Assembly (NCBI GenBank): GCA_030685235.1
Contig: MU839120.1
Coordinates: 1 to 64,000, forward strand
DNA length: 64,000 nt
Source: Copromyces sp. CBS 386.78
Lineage: Eukaryota > Ascomycota > Sordariomycetes > Sordariales > Sordariaceae
Direction: 5' to 3'
Shown: positions 12,347 to 23,637 of the stretch, piece by piece
Position numbering within the stretch: position 1 is the first letter of the stretch
How the letters are laid out: every line of letters begins with the position of its first letter
Notes under the pieces: generated by a model
What the model was told of the DNA's origin: nothing
The model's input: the letters and a program-made list of their open reading frames with translations, nothing else
The model's database searches: none
Translations under genes and position numbers: made by a program

Positions 12347-12578
12347 TATTATAGGATTACCTATAATGGTATATAGCACTGGGCATTGTATAGTCAAGTC
12401 TATTGGCTATTGGCCAATAGGACCGTATATACGTACGTACTAGTGGGCCTCGGTCTGGATCTTGGGCACGGTATAGCCTACCCTATATCTAGACTGTACT
12501 CCTCCCTCCTCCTGCTTTCCTTCTTCGTATAACTACGTTTATCCAACCTCACCCCTAACGGTGTCCTACCCCATAATA
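12347..12578 (+). repeat. 3' LTR of chromovirus B
   Basis: Starts TATTATAGGATTACC, preceded by the polypurine tract tagggagg at about 12336-12343, and ends CCCCATAATA followed by the target duplication CTATT. It pairs along its whole length with 5284-5515. Confidence 0.92.
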
Positions 12579-12583
12579 CTATT

Positions 12584-14650
12584 TATAATAACTTTAATAT
12601 AAAATATTTGTATAGTAGATTGTACTAAGTAATAAACTCCTTTTTACAACTAACGTCTAGATTTTAAACTAGATTTCTAAACCAATTGTTATACGCGTAG
12701 CGGTATTAATACTATAGAAATTTAAAGGTATACGGCGTAACCTAGAAAATAGAATAATTAAATTTATTTATATAATAATAAAAAATAATACTTTGACGTA
12801 CTTTTAATACTAGATTATCAAATATCCCTACCTTTTTATACTTCGGTATAAATTATTGCTTTACTATTGTATATCGCCTCTTAAACTCCTATTTTTAAAA
12901 GCGGCAAATAGATTGTATATACTTATATAGTTAATTTAACGACGAAAAGCGATTTTTAAATAAACGTTTAATAGCCCTATATACAAATTCGATTCAATTA
13001 GTTACTCTAATACTATAATTCCTATATTTCGAAATAATATAATTACCGAATTTATTAATCTATAAGAAGTAATACTTATAAAAATAAGTGAAGAGAACTA
13101 TAAAAAAATAAAATTATTAGTAAAAAGGGTATATAATATATTATAGAGAGGGGGGGGGGAAGAATGTACTAATCTACTATTTACATTCGTTAATTATCAA
13201 TTACTATACCCTCTTGAAGTAACTTTCGTTATTAATATAAATTACCTACTTTTATACTTTTTAAAAACCTTTATATAAATCTTAATAAAATCGACGAATA
13301 AAATTAAAGATAAGGATTTTATAGTTACGTAGAGCAATAGCTTTAATTAGCGGCTCTTTAACTACTTTACAAATTCCCTATTCGTCGTTTAGTTACTATA
13401 TAAGATTAGTAGCGGCGGTAGTATCTTCGATTTCTTTTAGGTTATCCTCTTCTAAATTATTATCGAAATATTTATTAAATTTATTGTCTTTAACGGTAGT
13501 AGCGGGGCTTTAATATAATAGAAGATTAGGGCCGTTACTATTTAAGTCCCGGGTAATTGGCGGGGGATTTAGTAAATTAGTATTGGGGACTAGTTTAACG
13601 CTATTTAATTAAACCTATTTCTTTTTAATGTAATAGTTTACGTTTTTTATAACGTACTAAATATATAATTAATACGGGACGTCTAAGTAAGCGACGATAG
13701 CGGCCTTTTTAAATCTTCTATTAAAATCACTAATAATTATATTTGGTTTAATAATTTCGTAATCTTCTTAGAACTTTTTTAAGTAATCGAATTACTATTC
13801 GAAATTTATTTAATTTTCTCTACTAGAGAGACCGAAGCTAATATTGAAATTATAACCTAGCGTATTAATATTAATAATATTAAGGAGGGGGAAATTAAAA
13901 TAGTTAACTTATATAAAAAAAAAGGGAATTAATATAAATTCCCAAATAGCGGATAGATTTATTTATATAATAATAAAAGAGTATATAAAAATATTTACCT
14001 TATACGTATTATCGATTAATAATATATAGGGATTCTTCTTCTATATTTCTATATATTAATCGAAAGTCTAAAATATGTATATAACCCAGCTAGTCTTATT
14101 ATACTTAACGAAATACTTAATATTATAAAGGTTCTTATACTATTCTAACAAATCGATAAAAATTTTAATTGAAGTATAGGGATTATATTTTATACGGCGG
14201 ATATAATATTAAATATTATAAATTTCCTTAGCTGTAATAAAGATTCGAAGACTATACAACTCTAATACCAAATTATTATAGTTAATATATTATATAATAA
14301 CGGCCTCTTCTTATTTAAGGTCTAGAATACTATTCAAATAATAGGCAATTTAGCGTACGCTCATTCTAACTATACTAAATAATTTCTCGACGGCGATAGT
14401 AACGGCCTCTTTATAATTACGGCGAACCTATTATTGATAAATAACGTTACTAGCGAAATTAACGATATTGAAATCGTAATTATAGTTATTATTAATTTTT
14501 TCAACGAACTACTAATTACCTTACCTCTTCTTCAATATAATTTTTATTTAGTATAAGTAATCGAATTGACGTAAAGCAATATTTCGAACCCTTTACCTAA
14601 TAGCCTTATAAATACGGCTATATATATAATTGTAATTAATACGTATAATA
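12584..14650 (-). pseudogene. RIP-mutated MULE transposase 2, main part, interrupted by chromovirus B
   Basis: Translating the minus strand through stops gives a MULE transposase in correct order. An N-terminal segment lies at about 14330-14470 (KEAVTIAVEKLFS; IAYYLNSILDLK), then FVKYNKTSWV at about 14075-14130, and the catalytic region NIIISDFNRRFKKAAIVAY at about 13690-13740. It continues with LYI.YVIKNV at about 13640-13680, matching LCIFHINKNV of the MULE at the left edge. A SWIM zinc-finger relic (DVSCKKEFIT.YNLLYKY) lies at 12601-12660. Gln and Trp codons have become TAA and TAG, and Cys/His codons have become Tyr. The gene is cut at 12583 by insertion of element B and continues left of 5279. 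Confidence 0.8.
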
Positions 14651-15235
14651 AATTATTCTTCCCCCCTCTTCCTACTCTTTATATTATTGTATAATTAAAT
14701 TGTAAAACTTTATTGTATAATATATTTTTATAATGTATTAAAGGTATTAACTTTATTATTGTAATTAAAGGATATAAATAGTAGCTTCGCTAACTGTATA
14801 CGTTCGCTAAAGGACGGTGATTGCGTTCTTAATTTCGATAGTTCGCGGCAACGGCGGATTAATAGCGATTATATTTTAGTAAGGGGAATTATATTCCGTT
14901 TAAGAGTAACTATTCGAATCGGAGTTAATAGTATTTTAATTAGGGATTTTAATAAAGTCCTGTTAGTATTAATTGTTTCTAATCAGGTATAAAGTTAATT
15001 AACTTATTAAATTAAATACGCGAATGCGATTTGTAAGCGGGTATAGTAATACGGTATAATACAGTAAATTCGATAATATTCTACGAAAAAATAATAAAGA
15101 TAATAAAATAATCGTTCAAAAATATTGCGCAACGGTAAATAAGGTTTCGCAATAGCTTTATTTAATTACGTAGTATAGTTAACGATCGCTAATAGAACGC
15201 GCGACGAATTAAGTAGTGATAGTATACGGTATACT
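14651..15235. other. RIP-mutated AT-rich DNA, unidentified
   Basis: This stretch is TpA-rich with no readable protein in any frame. It probably contains the 5' end of MULE 2. RIP-like composition stops abruptly near 15235 and normal gene-space composition begins. Confidence 0.5.
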
Positions 15236-17901
15236 AGCGCGGCTAAGTGGTATACGTAGCTTACTCAGCGATAAAAGTGGGTTTAATCTACCCAGGGAGG
15301 GATTTGAGTCTACCCATCCAGCGTTTCCGTTTACATGTCCACTTTCAGCGCCCAGAGGTTACAGCGGTGTGCAGATCGCTTGCAGCTGGGCGCCCGCTTT
15401 ACTATGTAAGGCCTAGTCTGGAAACGAGTAAAAACAAATTGAGTGAGTAGAAGCGGTATCCCACGTTTAACCCTGGCTCGGGTCTTTGTCTGCTCCTGCA
15501 GCACTCAACCCTGAACAGGACTGAGCCAAATCTGTATCAGCCACAGCTTGGAATCTGAGGAAGTGGCTTGGACGCTAAGTCATCCATCAGGTGCATGTTC
15601 AATTCAACTCGGATTCATGACGCGCCCATCTCTCAACCCCATCACACATCTCATTAAACTGACGCGCTTCAACGCGGACCAATGATCTCTCTTCGAGGAA
15701 TAATTCCGCTAACGGGAAGCCTGTATCATTCTTGTCTCATGGGCATCGCAATCTGCTGGTCTTGCTCGGCTCGAGCTGCCCTTCTTTTCGCTTCTCCGTC
15801 CCGTTCTCTCTGAGGTCACGGTTTCTTCCATCGCATCTTCGCACCGCATACGTATTTGTGTCTTTGCACAGCAGCGACATTGCCCGTCTGTGCTTCGCAA
15901 TCCGCGCATCTCGGCGCTTAACCTCACAACCGATCTCATCCTCGTACCGTCGAAAATCACCATGTCAACATTGGCCACTCTCCATGCCCCCACACTCCAA
16001 ACCGAGGTGAGAATTGACGTTGGAGACTTGGAGGCTTGGACGGTGGTTTGTTCGCCCCTCGGCCCCGCCGTTTTTTCCGCAGCACCAACACGAAGAAGAA
16101 AAAAAAGAAAAAAGGCACATGCACACTTGTTGACGCCATGGGAAGTATGACGATAACAACACTGGATGGCTACATACCGAGAGAAGGAAGCAATGAAGAG
16201 AAAATTCACTCAACCTCGTGGGTTGCCTCTCCGGTGTTTTAAGCCAATCCATCATTTGCATTCGCTGATGGAGAAACGCCCTACCCGTGTGGTGCCACAC
16301 CGTCCCTTGCATCTGGACGAGCACCTCTGCTCCTATCATCTTCGTGTCGACGAGACGGACACACAATGGACGCCCAAGGGTCTGAAGACTGCCCTCTCTT
16401 GAAACACGGCCATCCTAGCGCCGTCACCGGTTCGAGAGGACCGTCGGTATCCATGGGTTCGTATACGCACACGACTCGAGACGGAGCTCACAGCTGTTCA
16501 TATTTTACGACAACCGGCATGGCGAGCATGGCAAAAGGGCCAGAGCTGCGCCCAGAGATCGCATCCTGGCAAGTCCACCAAGATCGCGGGAGCCTCAGAA
16601 GGACCCCAGTCCACCACGTCTCTTTGGAGATCACTGCAAGTTAGCCGGCGGCGGGGCTGTTTCGCCGTGTTATACCCCTGTTGGTACGTCTTCCAGTGGT
16701 TTTGGTCTTCTTCAGATAATGTTCCCTTTTTGTTTAATGTTTCACCAACATGTGGGTTTCGTCTCTTCCTCTGGCTTTCTTGTGCTGCTTGTTTTGGATC
16801 CTGTTTGTCTCGTTGGAGGCCTTCGAGAACAAAGACGAGTAAATAATGGGCCGGATATGGATCTGCCAAACCATCACTAACACAAATTCGTGATGCCCCC
16901 ATCCCACCAACGCCAAGTCGGTTGCACGCTTTGTTCTCCCTCCAACCCTTAGTCTTGCTGCACACGACCAAGTGGAATACGTATTATACGTAGTGACCTC
17001 TCGGGAAATTCTGTGGCAATGCCGTCACAAGTGGTGAATGGGATGCTCGGTGTCCAAGAAACATCTGAGACACTGCTTTTGGGTGCGGCAGCTTTGGAGA
17101 CACGCCACTGGTGGACGGGCCCTCATGGTGTGTAGCCTGAAGTAGCGCCGCCATCCGCTACATCATCACGACCCCAGTTCTGTAAGCGCCAACTGGTTGG
17201 GCGAGCAACACCCAACAGCCTATCACATCGAGTCTTGCCGCAACTGAACCGTCCGCGCCTCCCCTACTCCCAAGCCATCAACTGAAGATGGCACGCTGTA
17301 ATTTTCCTCATCTCAGCCAAGTGGAAGTATTCCGGCCGCTAGCCACGAGCCAGCTCCTTCCGGGATGTCTGGGTGTGTGGGTAGTGACAAGGTGAGTTTA
17401 AAACTGGCAATGCCAGCAAAAGGCACCTCGACCACCGCAGAATGCATCATGGAGCATTAGTGTGGTACGGGATGGATTGGTGGATGATGAGTGGGTGCCG
17501 TGGTCCATATGCCCATCCTTCCCCGGGCCACTGCGTGTGCTGGTGCAAAAAGAGTACTTGTAGTCTTGTACATATGCCGTTGCTGTATGCCACTCGCTCA
17601 CTTCCACTCAAGTCTGTGATAAAGATGAGATACTCCAGTCCGCTGTTCGCGCCGGAGCTCTCTCACTGCTCCCTTTTTCCTCCTTCTGCACCGTTATGCT
17701 GCTGCCCTAGCTTGTTGTTTTCTTTCCTTTGTTCTCGGTTCTCGGGTACCTGGTCGCTGGTCGTCGGTCTCTTCACTTACCCTTTTTGATGCTTCGATGG
17801 CTTAAACTCCCTCTCGACATCGTCCTACTCTTTTACCCTGAACGATCTTAACCGCCATCCTTCATTACCATAATCTTCACCCACGCTACTAGGCAGTAGC
17901 A
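15236..17901. other. Intergenic region upstream of the 17902 gene; no convincing gene
   Basis: Composition is normal. An ATG in good context (cacc-ATG at 15961) opens a 63-codon frame starting MSTLATLHAPTLQTE, with a possible donor (gtgaga) after 15 codons, but I cannot extend it into a believable protein. Other open stretches here overlap on both strands and lack family resemblance. The last kilobase is C/T-rich, as expected for promoter and 5' UTR of the next gene. Confidence 0.4.
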
Positions 17902-20025
17902 ATGAGCACGCTGGGCAGCATGCTTTCAGACACCTGCGCCTCATGGATGCGTTCCATGAACTCATGTTTTGGACGGGGGGACAAGTCCAGCTCAAGTATG
18001 TCAAGATATCAAACCCATACATCACACCTTACTAACCGCGGTCTTAGATTCTGAGAAACCCATGGTCGGCTCGAGGGAACAACAACCTACATTCATTCCA
18101 CCTTCATATGCCGAACCAGTATTCTCAAATCAAAGGTCATTCGAACAGACGCCTGAGTGTCAGCGGGGAAGGTCAAGGTCTGTCAAAGGGGCTAGGTCCT
18201 CGCATGGCGGTTCTGTCTCTAGATCTAGGCCAAGGTGGTTGTCGAGATCATCATCTCGCCCACGACAACGGCCGCAAATATCAGCCCCCACCAACTTTCG
18301 CCATGTGCATTCCGAGTCTTTTCAGTATCCTAGTCCTAGTGACCACCCTTCACAACAATGCCTACTACCGCAGCCACAGCCACAGCCACAGGAACAGCAG
18401 CAGCAACATATCTATGAACAACAACAGCAGCAACCGAAGAGGTCAAGGCCGCCATCGTTTCACCCCATCGAGCTAAGCATTCGAGCTTCGCCATTACTAC
18501 CTCACTTTGTCGCCGACGAGAATGAGACCACAAGCCGTATCACCCCTCCACCGCCAGCACACATTGCCGAGAACAGCAACATCACGCGGTGGGACATTAG
18601 CAGTGCAACCATGGGTCCCAATGATGTGGATTATCCCACCTCGTTTCTTCTTCCACGTCATGCGGTTGGACAGGTCCAACAATCGTCGACCAATAGCCAG
18701 TTCCCACCAAGAATCCCGCCAAAGTCCAGGGCCCGAGCTCACACCGCGCCCAGCACCGATATCATGTTGGAAAGGATAGCCAGTGCGATGCTCGAGAAGG
18801 AGAAGTTGCAGGCTGAGATCGATGAGCTTGTTGAGCGGCAAAGTGTATACAAGGGCAGCAGGCCCGGCAGTCCTGTCGGTTATAGTGGTATGATCTCATA
18901 ATCCTTCAATATCTTTCCAGCTCACTAACACAGACTGTAGCGAGAGAGTCAATGCGCGTGTTCGATGTTCCCGCTATTCCAGCTGCTGCGCCCTCCTTCG
19001 CCGAACGTGTCAGCTACGACGAGCGCAGGCCGAAGACTGCCCCCTCGAGCAGTCAACCCCAGGGGCCCGGAACGTTCTCAGCTATGAGTGGTGGAAGTGC
19101 CACACCGGACGGGACCACACTTGCTTTGGCGGTGGCAGCGTTCAACTACCACCCACCCACGATCAACCTCACCCACCACTGGTACGGCCAACACGGATTC
19201 AATCACGCAGCGAATGGAGACCGGCCAGTTTCTTCAGCCTCAACAGCAAAGGCAAACGAGTCTCGCTCCCAAACCTCCACCAGGCCTGCCACGCCGCAAA
19301 GAATCATTACCTCAGAATTCGAACGCCCTCTCGCTCCTCCGCTCCCGCTGGTTCTCCGCCCGCCCCTCCGAAAGAAGAAGTCCTTCTCCCGCGTCTCCAA
19401 CTGGCTCTTCCCCGGGATTGGCTCCGGCTCCGACTCCAACAGCAGTCCCACTGACACATACCACAGCCACAGCTACAGCAAGCGGCATGAGCACAGCATA
19501 AGCAAGGATTCGATCACCAATGCTCCGAGGCCGATTAAGGAGAACGAGGGGTATTATCAGTGCTTTTCTCCGTCGCAGGGTAACCAATACCAACAAAGTC
19601 AACAACAGGGTGCGAAGATGGACAACAATAACAACAACAACCACAGTGACTCAGCCTCCTCCACATCCTCCCTCTCCTCCTGGCGATCCGAAGAAGAAGA
19701 GGTTCCCACCACCACTTGGTCGCTAGGCAGCAGTCCCGTGCGCCAGTCGCCCGGGCAGACGCCTAAGCAGACACCGGTGCTGAGTGCTGATGAGGCTAGT
19801 TTTGCTGTTAATGCTGCTTTTGCGGCAACCGTCACTCCACCACCAACAGCCGAGGTGAAAGGAGTAGCTGGAGGGGATGAAGCAGCAGTTAATGACAGTG
19901 GTTTGCAGACCGGGGAGGGAGTAGAAGAAGGGGGAGATACCGGAACATGTGTAACGATTACGGGACTGAAGATTCCCGAGCACAGGAATGGACACCGGCC
20001 GCAGAGCGTGGGTGTTGCTTTTTGA
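17902..20025 (+). CDS. Ser/Gln/Pro-rich protein of unknown function, three exons
   Basis: I do not recognise a family. Exons 17902-17995, 18048-18887 and 18941-20025 join in frame to 672 codons. Both introns (52 and 53 bp) have gtatg donors, CTAAC branch points and TAG acceptors. The start MSTLGSMLSDTC was chosen because it joins in frame at the first splice and lies close behind a C/T-rich leader. The N-terminus has two Cys residues within its first 25 positions. An Arg/Ser-rich stretch (RSRPRWLSRSSSRPRQR) and Gln-rich runs encoded by CAG/CAA repeats follow at about 130-165, and a short coiled coil at about 271-300 (MLEKEKLQAEIDELVERQ). Poly-Asn and Ser-rich segments lie in the second half. 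Overall it looks disordered, possibly a regulatory or cytoskeleton-associated protein, but that is a guess. Confidence 0.85.
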
Positions 20026-21864
20026 GGGCGAATAACGAAACATTTGAACTTGTTTCCCCGTTCATCGGTTCCTATTATTGTTTGTTTTTTTCGATGCAAC
20101 AACACCTTACATTCTCACCTATTCTTGGAAATTTCGGTGGAAAAATTGTCAGCCAGCTATGGGACAGTACCATCTTGACGATGGACATGGAACTAGCTGG
20201 CTGATGACCAAGGGGGGTACTATTCGGTCATTTTTTCTTAATGGGGAGGTACTCTGTTTAATTCATTATCTGGTGCAGATGGATGAGGGACTTCGCAGCG
20301 ATCTGTTCGATCTGTATCTGGCAACTGGCAACCGGAAGGGAGGCAACAACAGTCATATTACTGGTGTGGACGGACGGACGACGGATCAGAAAACGGAAAC
20401 GGCATTCTGGGCGTTGGGGCCGGACGGGGCGGGGCGGAGATTGCTTCATGTATTGAAGCCCGGTATACACAAAACGGAACGGAAGCGGGCAGGAGTTTTG
20501 GATGCCGGGGCGGTGAATCGCGGGAGAGAAGAGGCACGGATGAACATGGCCAAAACCGTAAACAAGGGGCAGGGCTCCTTATCTCGGTCAAGGTAGTGTT
20601 TTTTTTGTTCTGGTATGACATAGGGGGAATATTGGGCGGACGGAAACAAAGGCGAAAGAAAAAGGATACGAGGGAACAGGGAAAGGGAAACCGGGTCTGA
20701 CTGGAGAGGCAAACGGCGCCTTTTTGCTATTTTGATTTTATGATACCAACCGACCGATTCTTAGAAAATACCTACCTTATGTACAACCAACCACACACAC
20801 ATCATCATTATTGTGTGTGGCTAATAATGCCATTCATTATTTCGACTACATTTTCAACCGCACAATCGTGAATCTAGCTAGCATCAACTGTAATTCAATA
20901 TGGGGATATATATGGTTGATCTCAACAAGCGTGTCGCGCCAACCCACGAAGTATTATTTATCATCATTTATTAGACGAACTATTGTTGCATATTCAATAT
21001 CACAGAGAGCACCGCGGCGGCACGGCGGAAGGCGCAGGCATCTCTGCAGTGCAGATAGATGCAGATAGATTAACAGATCCATCCATCCATCCACCCTTCC
21101 TCTCAAAAGTTTTGAAGAAAAAAAAAAAAGAAAAAAAAAGATGCCAACAGATGCGCAGGAAGTAGCCCGCCCTCGGTCCATATTCAAATCCCGCGGTGTA
21201 CGACATGGATGGCACGCTGTCGGCCTTTGTCTTTGTTGAAAAGAAACCTCATGATCTGCCCCGTCCGAGAATCGAACTCGAAGTCGGACGGGGTGGGAAA
21301 AGCAGAGCTGGGACGGCAATACTAACTGCGCTATGCGACCAGGATCGAACTGGTCGTTGGCTGGGGGTGTTGGATAGAGGTATGGGACAGGAGCTTATAA
21401 GTGGAAGGTACAGGTCGTTGGACGGTAGTAGGCTTTGGAGGGGAAGAATGGGATGAGATGGAAGGTGCGGCTGCCGGCTGGGAGAGGTAGTGAAGTTCAA
21501 GTTTAGCCCTCCCACTGAATGGATGATTGTATCAGATCAATGACTTGACTTGGAAGCAGAAGATGTACCATATCCGTCGCTGAGTGTTCGCTATTATCAG
21601 AATTATCCGTCGTAAAAGGGTTGTACCGCGAGTGTTTCCATATCAACTTCCATGTCCACCTCATATAGACATTATTACCTCCTGTCCACCAGAAATGGGG
21701 CACCATATATGTTCATACTTGACCAGATGACCAACGCAGAAGAAGGGTACAATACGTCAAAAGGTTGACTGCTCAACAAATTGTTTACCATATTTTTCGC
21801 TGCCCCGATTCCCAAAAGACATGCTTTCATGGCCCTTTCACTCAGGGTTGGGATCCTACCATGT
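20026..21864. other. Convergent intergenic region (3' ends of the 17902 gene and the SLATT gene)
   Basis: About 1.8 kb between two converging genes. It includes a T-rich stretch near 20080, an atcc repeat at 21077-21100 followed by an A-rich run at 21118-21140, and the tRNA-like sequence at 21258-21357. The longest open frame (20078-20596) has no recognisable features and I do not call it a gene. Confidence 0.5.
21258..21357 (-). other. tRNA-like sequence (A-box and two B-box/T-arm motifs), probably a relic
   Basis: On the minus strand there is a Pol III A-box-like stretch (TAGCGCAGTTAGTA, 21321-21334) and two T-arm/B-box-like stretches (CCAGTTCGATCCTGG and CGAGTTCGATTCTCG). The second sits inside a 10-bp perfect hairpin (CCCCGTCCGA / TCGGACGGGG, 21259-21293). 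The pieces are not spaced as one cloverleaf, and no anticodon arm or matching 5' acceptor strand is evident. It could be fused or rearranged tRNA fragments. Confidence 0.4.
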
Positions 21865-22938
21865 TCACTCTCTCTGCATGGATTGCTGTTCGTGGTTGAC
21901 CATCAGGTGGATGGTCGGATCCGGGCAGATTATCTGCGGTTTGTCCCTGCTGGCAGCAGACGACGATGTATACGCATCAGGCATGTTGGCCCACACGGTA
22001 GCCTTAGCCGTGTGAAATCGCGAGAAGCAGTTGTTGAGGACATCGTCCACTCCTTGACCGACTTCGACAATGCCCGTGTCAAGGAGTTCCTATTTTGCCA
22101 CGAAAAGACGCGTGGTCAGTCCTCACTCGCGCGAAACTTTGCAGTAACATAAGGAGACTGAAGGGAAGAAACGAACCTTGAGATGATCCGCCACCTGCTC
22201 AAACTCGACCTTGTTCAACCTCAACCGATCCGGAAGACCACTATTATGCATGAGCGCCAACAAGCCAGCAATCGTGGTGTTTATAGCTGCCAAGATGGTG
22301 ATTGGCGTCCCTGTGCCGACACCTTCACTGCCTCCCCATGCTCCCAGAGCCGTCAAAACCGCTCCGATCACGATCTGCAAGATCATCAACACCCACCGCA
22401 TGATGCTGAAGACGTGGTACGAGTACAGGTACCGGGTCCGTTGGTAAGTGACATCCCGATAGAGGCCCTCGGGCATGCCACGGGGTGGCCAGTACCAGCA
22501 GGTAGGGTGGACCACGTTGCGGGACTCGGAAGAGGGGTCAGCGATGCCGCCGACGCTGTGAGCGATGCGGGCCCATTCGGATGGTGCCAAGAAACGGAGC
22601 TTAGGATGGATTGAGGTGCGGAAGGGGGTGGAGGGACGGGAGGCCAACGCGAAGGGCTGCTGCCCATTTTTGTTGGCGACAAAGGTACTTGTGTTTGCCG
22701 TGTTGTTCATATGGGGAGCGGTAGAGGCTGAGAATGGACGGCTGGCAGGTCGATTGGAGTGGGTCGGACCACGGTCACCATGGTTGGCGCTGGCACCGGC
22801 ATTGGTAGTTGGGACGGGGATGTTGGACGGCCGGTCAGACTTGTAGATGATACTCTCGACGCCGAAGGCTTCAGACCCGGGGGACTGGGGAGGGATTTGG
22901 GGGATGTCGGAGTCACGGTTGTGCTTGGGGCTGACCAT
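21865..22938 (-). CDS. Fungal SLATT-domain protein with two membrane helices
   Basis: Two exons, 22177-22938 and 21865-22089, join in phase 0 across an 87-bp intron with a CTGAC branch point and TAG acceptor, giving 328 codons. The first 110 residues are Pro/Ser/Thr/Asn-rich and probably disordered. From about residue 120 the protein follows the fungal SLATT pattern: a Tyr/Arg-rich entry (YQRTRYLYSYHVFS), TM helix 1 at about 179-201, a Gly-rich turn, TM helix 2 at about 211-233, then HNSGLPDRLRLNKVEFEQV and an amphipathic C-terminal helix (VDDVLNNCF). In bacteria SLATT proteins are predicted pore-forming effectors in nucleotide-sensing defence systems; the role of fungal members is not known. 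I chose the start MVSPKHN; an in-frame ATG at 23031 would add 31 hydrophobic/Cys-containing residues. Confidence 0.85.
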
Positions 22939-23637
22939 TGTAGAAGTATTGGTGATAACCTGTTTGGGCGATTTGGCAAAAAGGAGTGTCTGGCACTCCG
23001 ACTCCAAGACACCAAAAAGGTACACCAACAAGAACGATGGATAACGAAGCAGCTTGTGGCCGTTAACTGAGAGAATTGGATATCGAGTGAGGAGAGAGAA
23101 AGGGAAGAGGTTTCCGGTGACTCGAGTAAAGAATTGATCACGAGACAGGTCTTCACTCGAAGAATGACCTTTAGAGGGAAGGACCTACCATAGCAGTCCA
23201 TCTTGGGCAGGCTGCAACCACGATATGGAAGGAACGAAGAGAGAAGAGTGAAATCCAATGCAGGTGGAGATGGAGAGCACTTGCCCTTCTAAAGCTGGAA
23301 TATGGTAGAGGTGACAAGTGGATGGAATCTGCTTTTTGATCAGTGTCTCTTGGTCAAGCGAATGCTCATGAGACGCAACTTGAAGCTATTCACAAGATCC
23401 ATGTGTCTTGGCTTGTTTACTGTTTGGAAGAAAAAGGGGGAGGGGCCTTGAACGCCAGGGGCACGTTGCACTTGTACTTCTCACCGCCTTGGCACAAGTG
23501 GGTCCCAACTGTTTTCTGCCATTGACTGTTCTCCACAAAATTGTTGTTTCGCGCCGAGTGATTCCCTTCTCAATGACCAATTTGCGCCTCGACTGCAGTG
23601 ATCCAAGTCGTCAACACGCGCCTGCGCGCCCTTCTAC
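22939..23637. promoter_or_regulatory. Divergent promoter region between SLATT gene and TRM1
   Basis: About 0.7 kb separate the two divergently transcribed starts. It has normal composition and no convincing coding sequence. A possible upstream exon or 5' UTR intron of the SLATT gene (gtaggtcc donor near 23190 on the minus strand) cannot be settled from sequence alone. Confidence 0.4.

Larger units (their letters stand above)
5284..12578 (+). mobile_element. Complete RIP-inactivated Ty3/gypsy chromovirus B with LTRs and target duplication
   Basis: Two LTRs of equal length (5284-5515 and 12347-12578, 232 bp each) flank 6.8 kb and are bounded by the perfect 5-bp direct repeat CTATT (5279-5283 and 12579-12583). 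Inside, in gypsy order, are a gag zinc-knuckle remnant near 7121-7155, an aspartic protease around 7530-7600 (FAFIDCGFTAY), reverse transcriptase at about 8880-9480 (FTKLNIIAAFNYIRI; VYLDNIFIFSDN), RNase H at about 9680-10040 (NIIIDYKNLKIFTINK), integrase at about 10480-11200 (IIIVDRLIKIRYYIP; ISDCNS) and a chromodomain at about 11640-11780 (FYIVKWKYYNFINEPF). Nearly all conserved Trp and Gln positions are stops and the RT motif reads YLDN instead of YLDD, as expected from RIP. Two open stretches (10004-10279, 10295-10507) are survivors of the RNase H/integrase linker, not genes. Confidence 0.93.

Noticed and set aside
15709..16209. Minus-strand open frame of 166 codons
   Set aside because: Arg/Ser-rich product with poly-Phe/Leu runs from simple sequence and no similarity I recognise; it overlaps open frames on the other strand.
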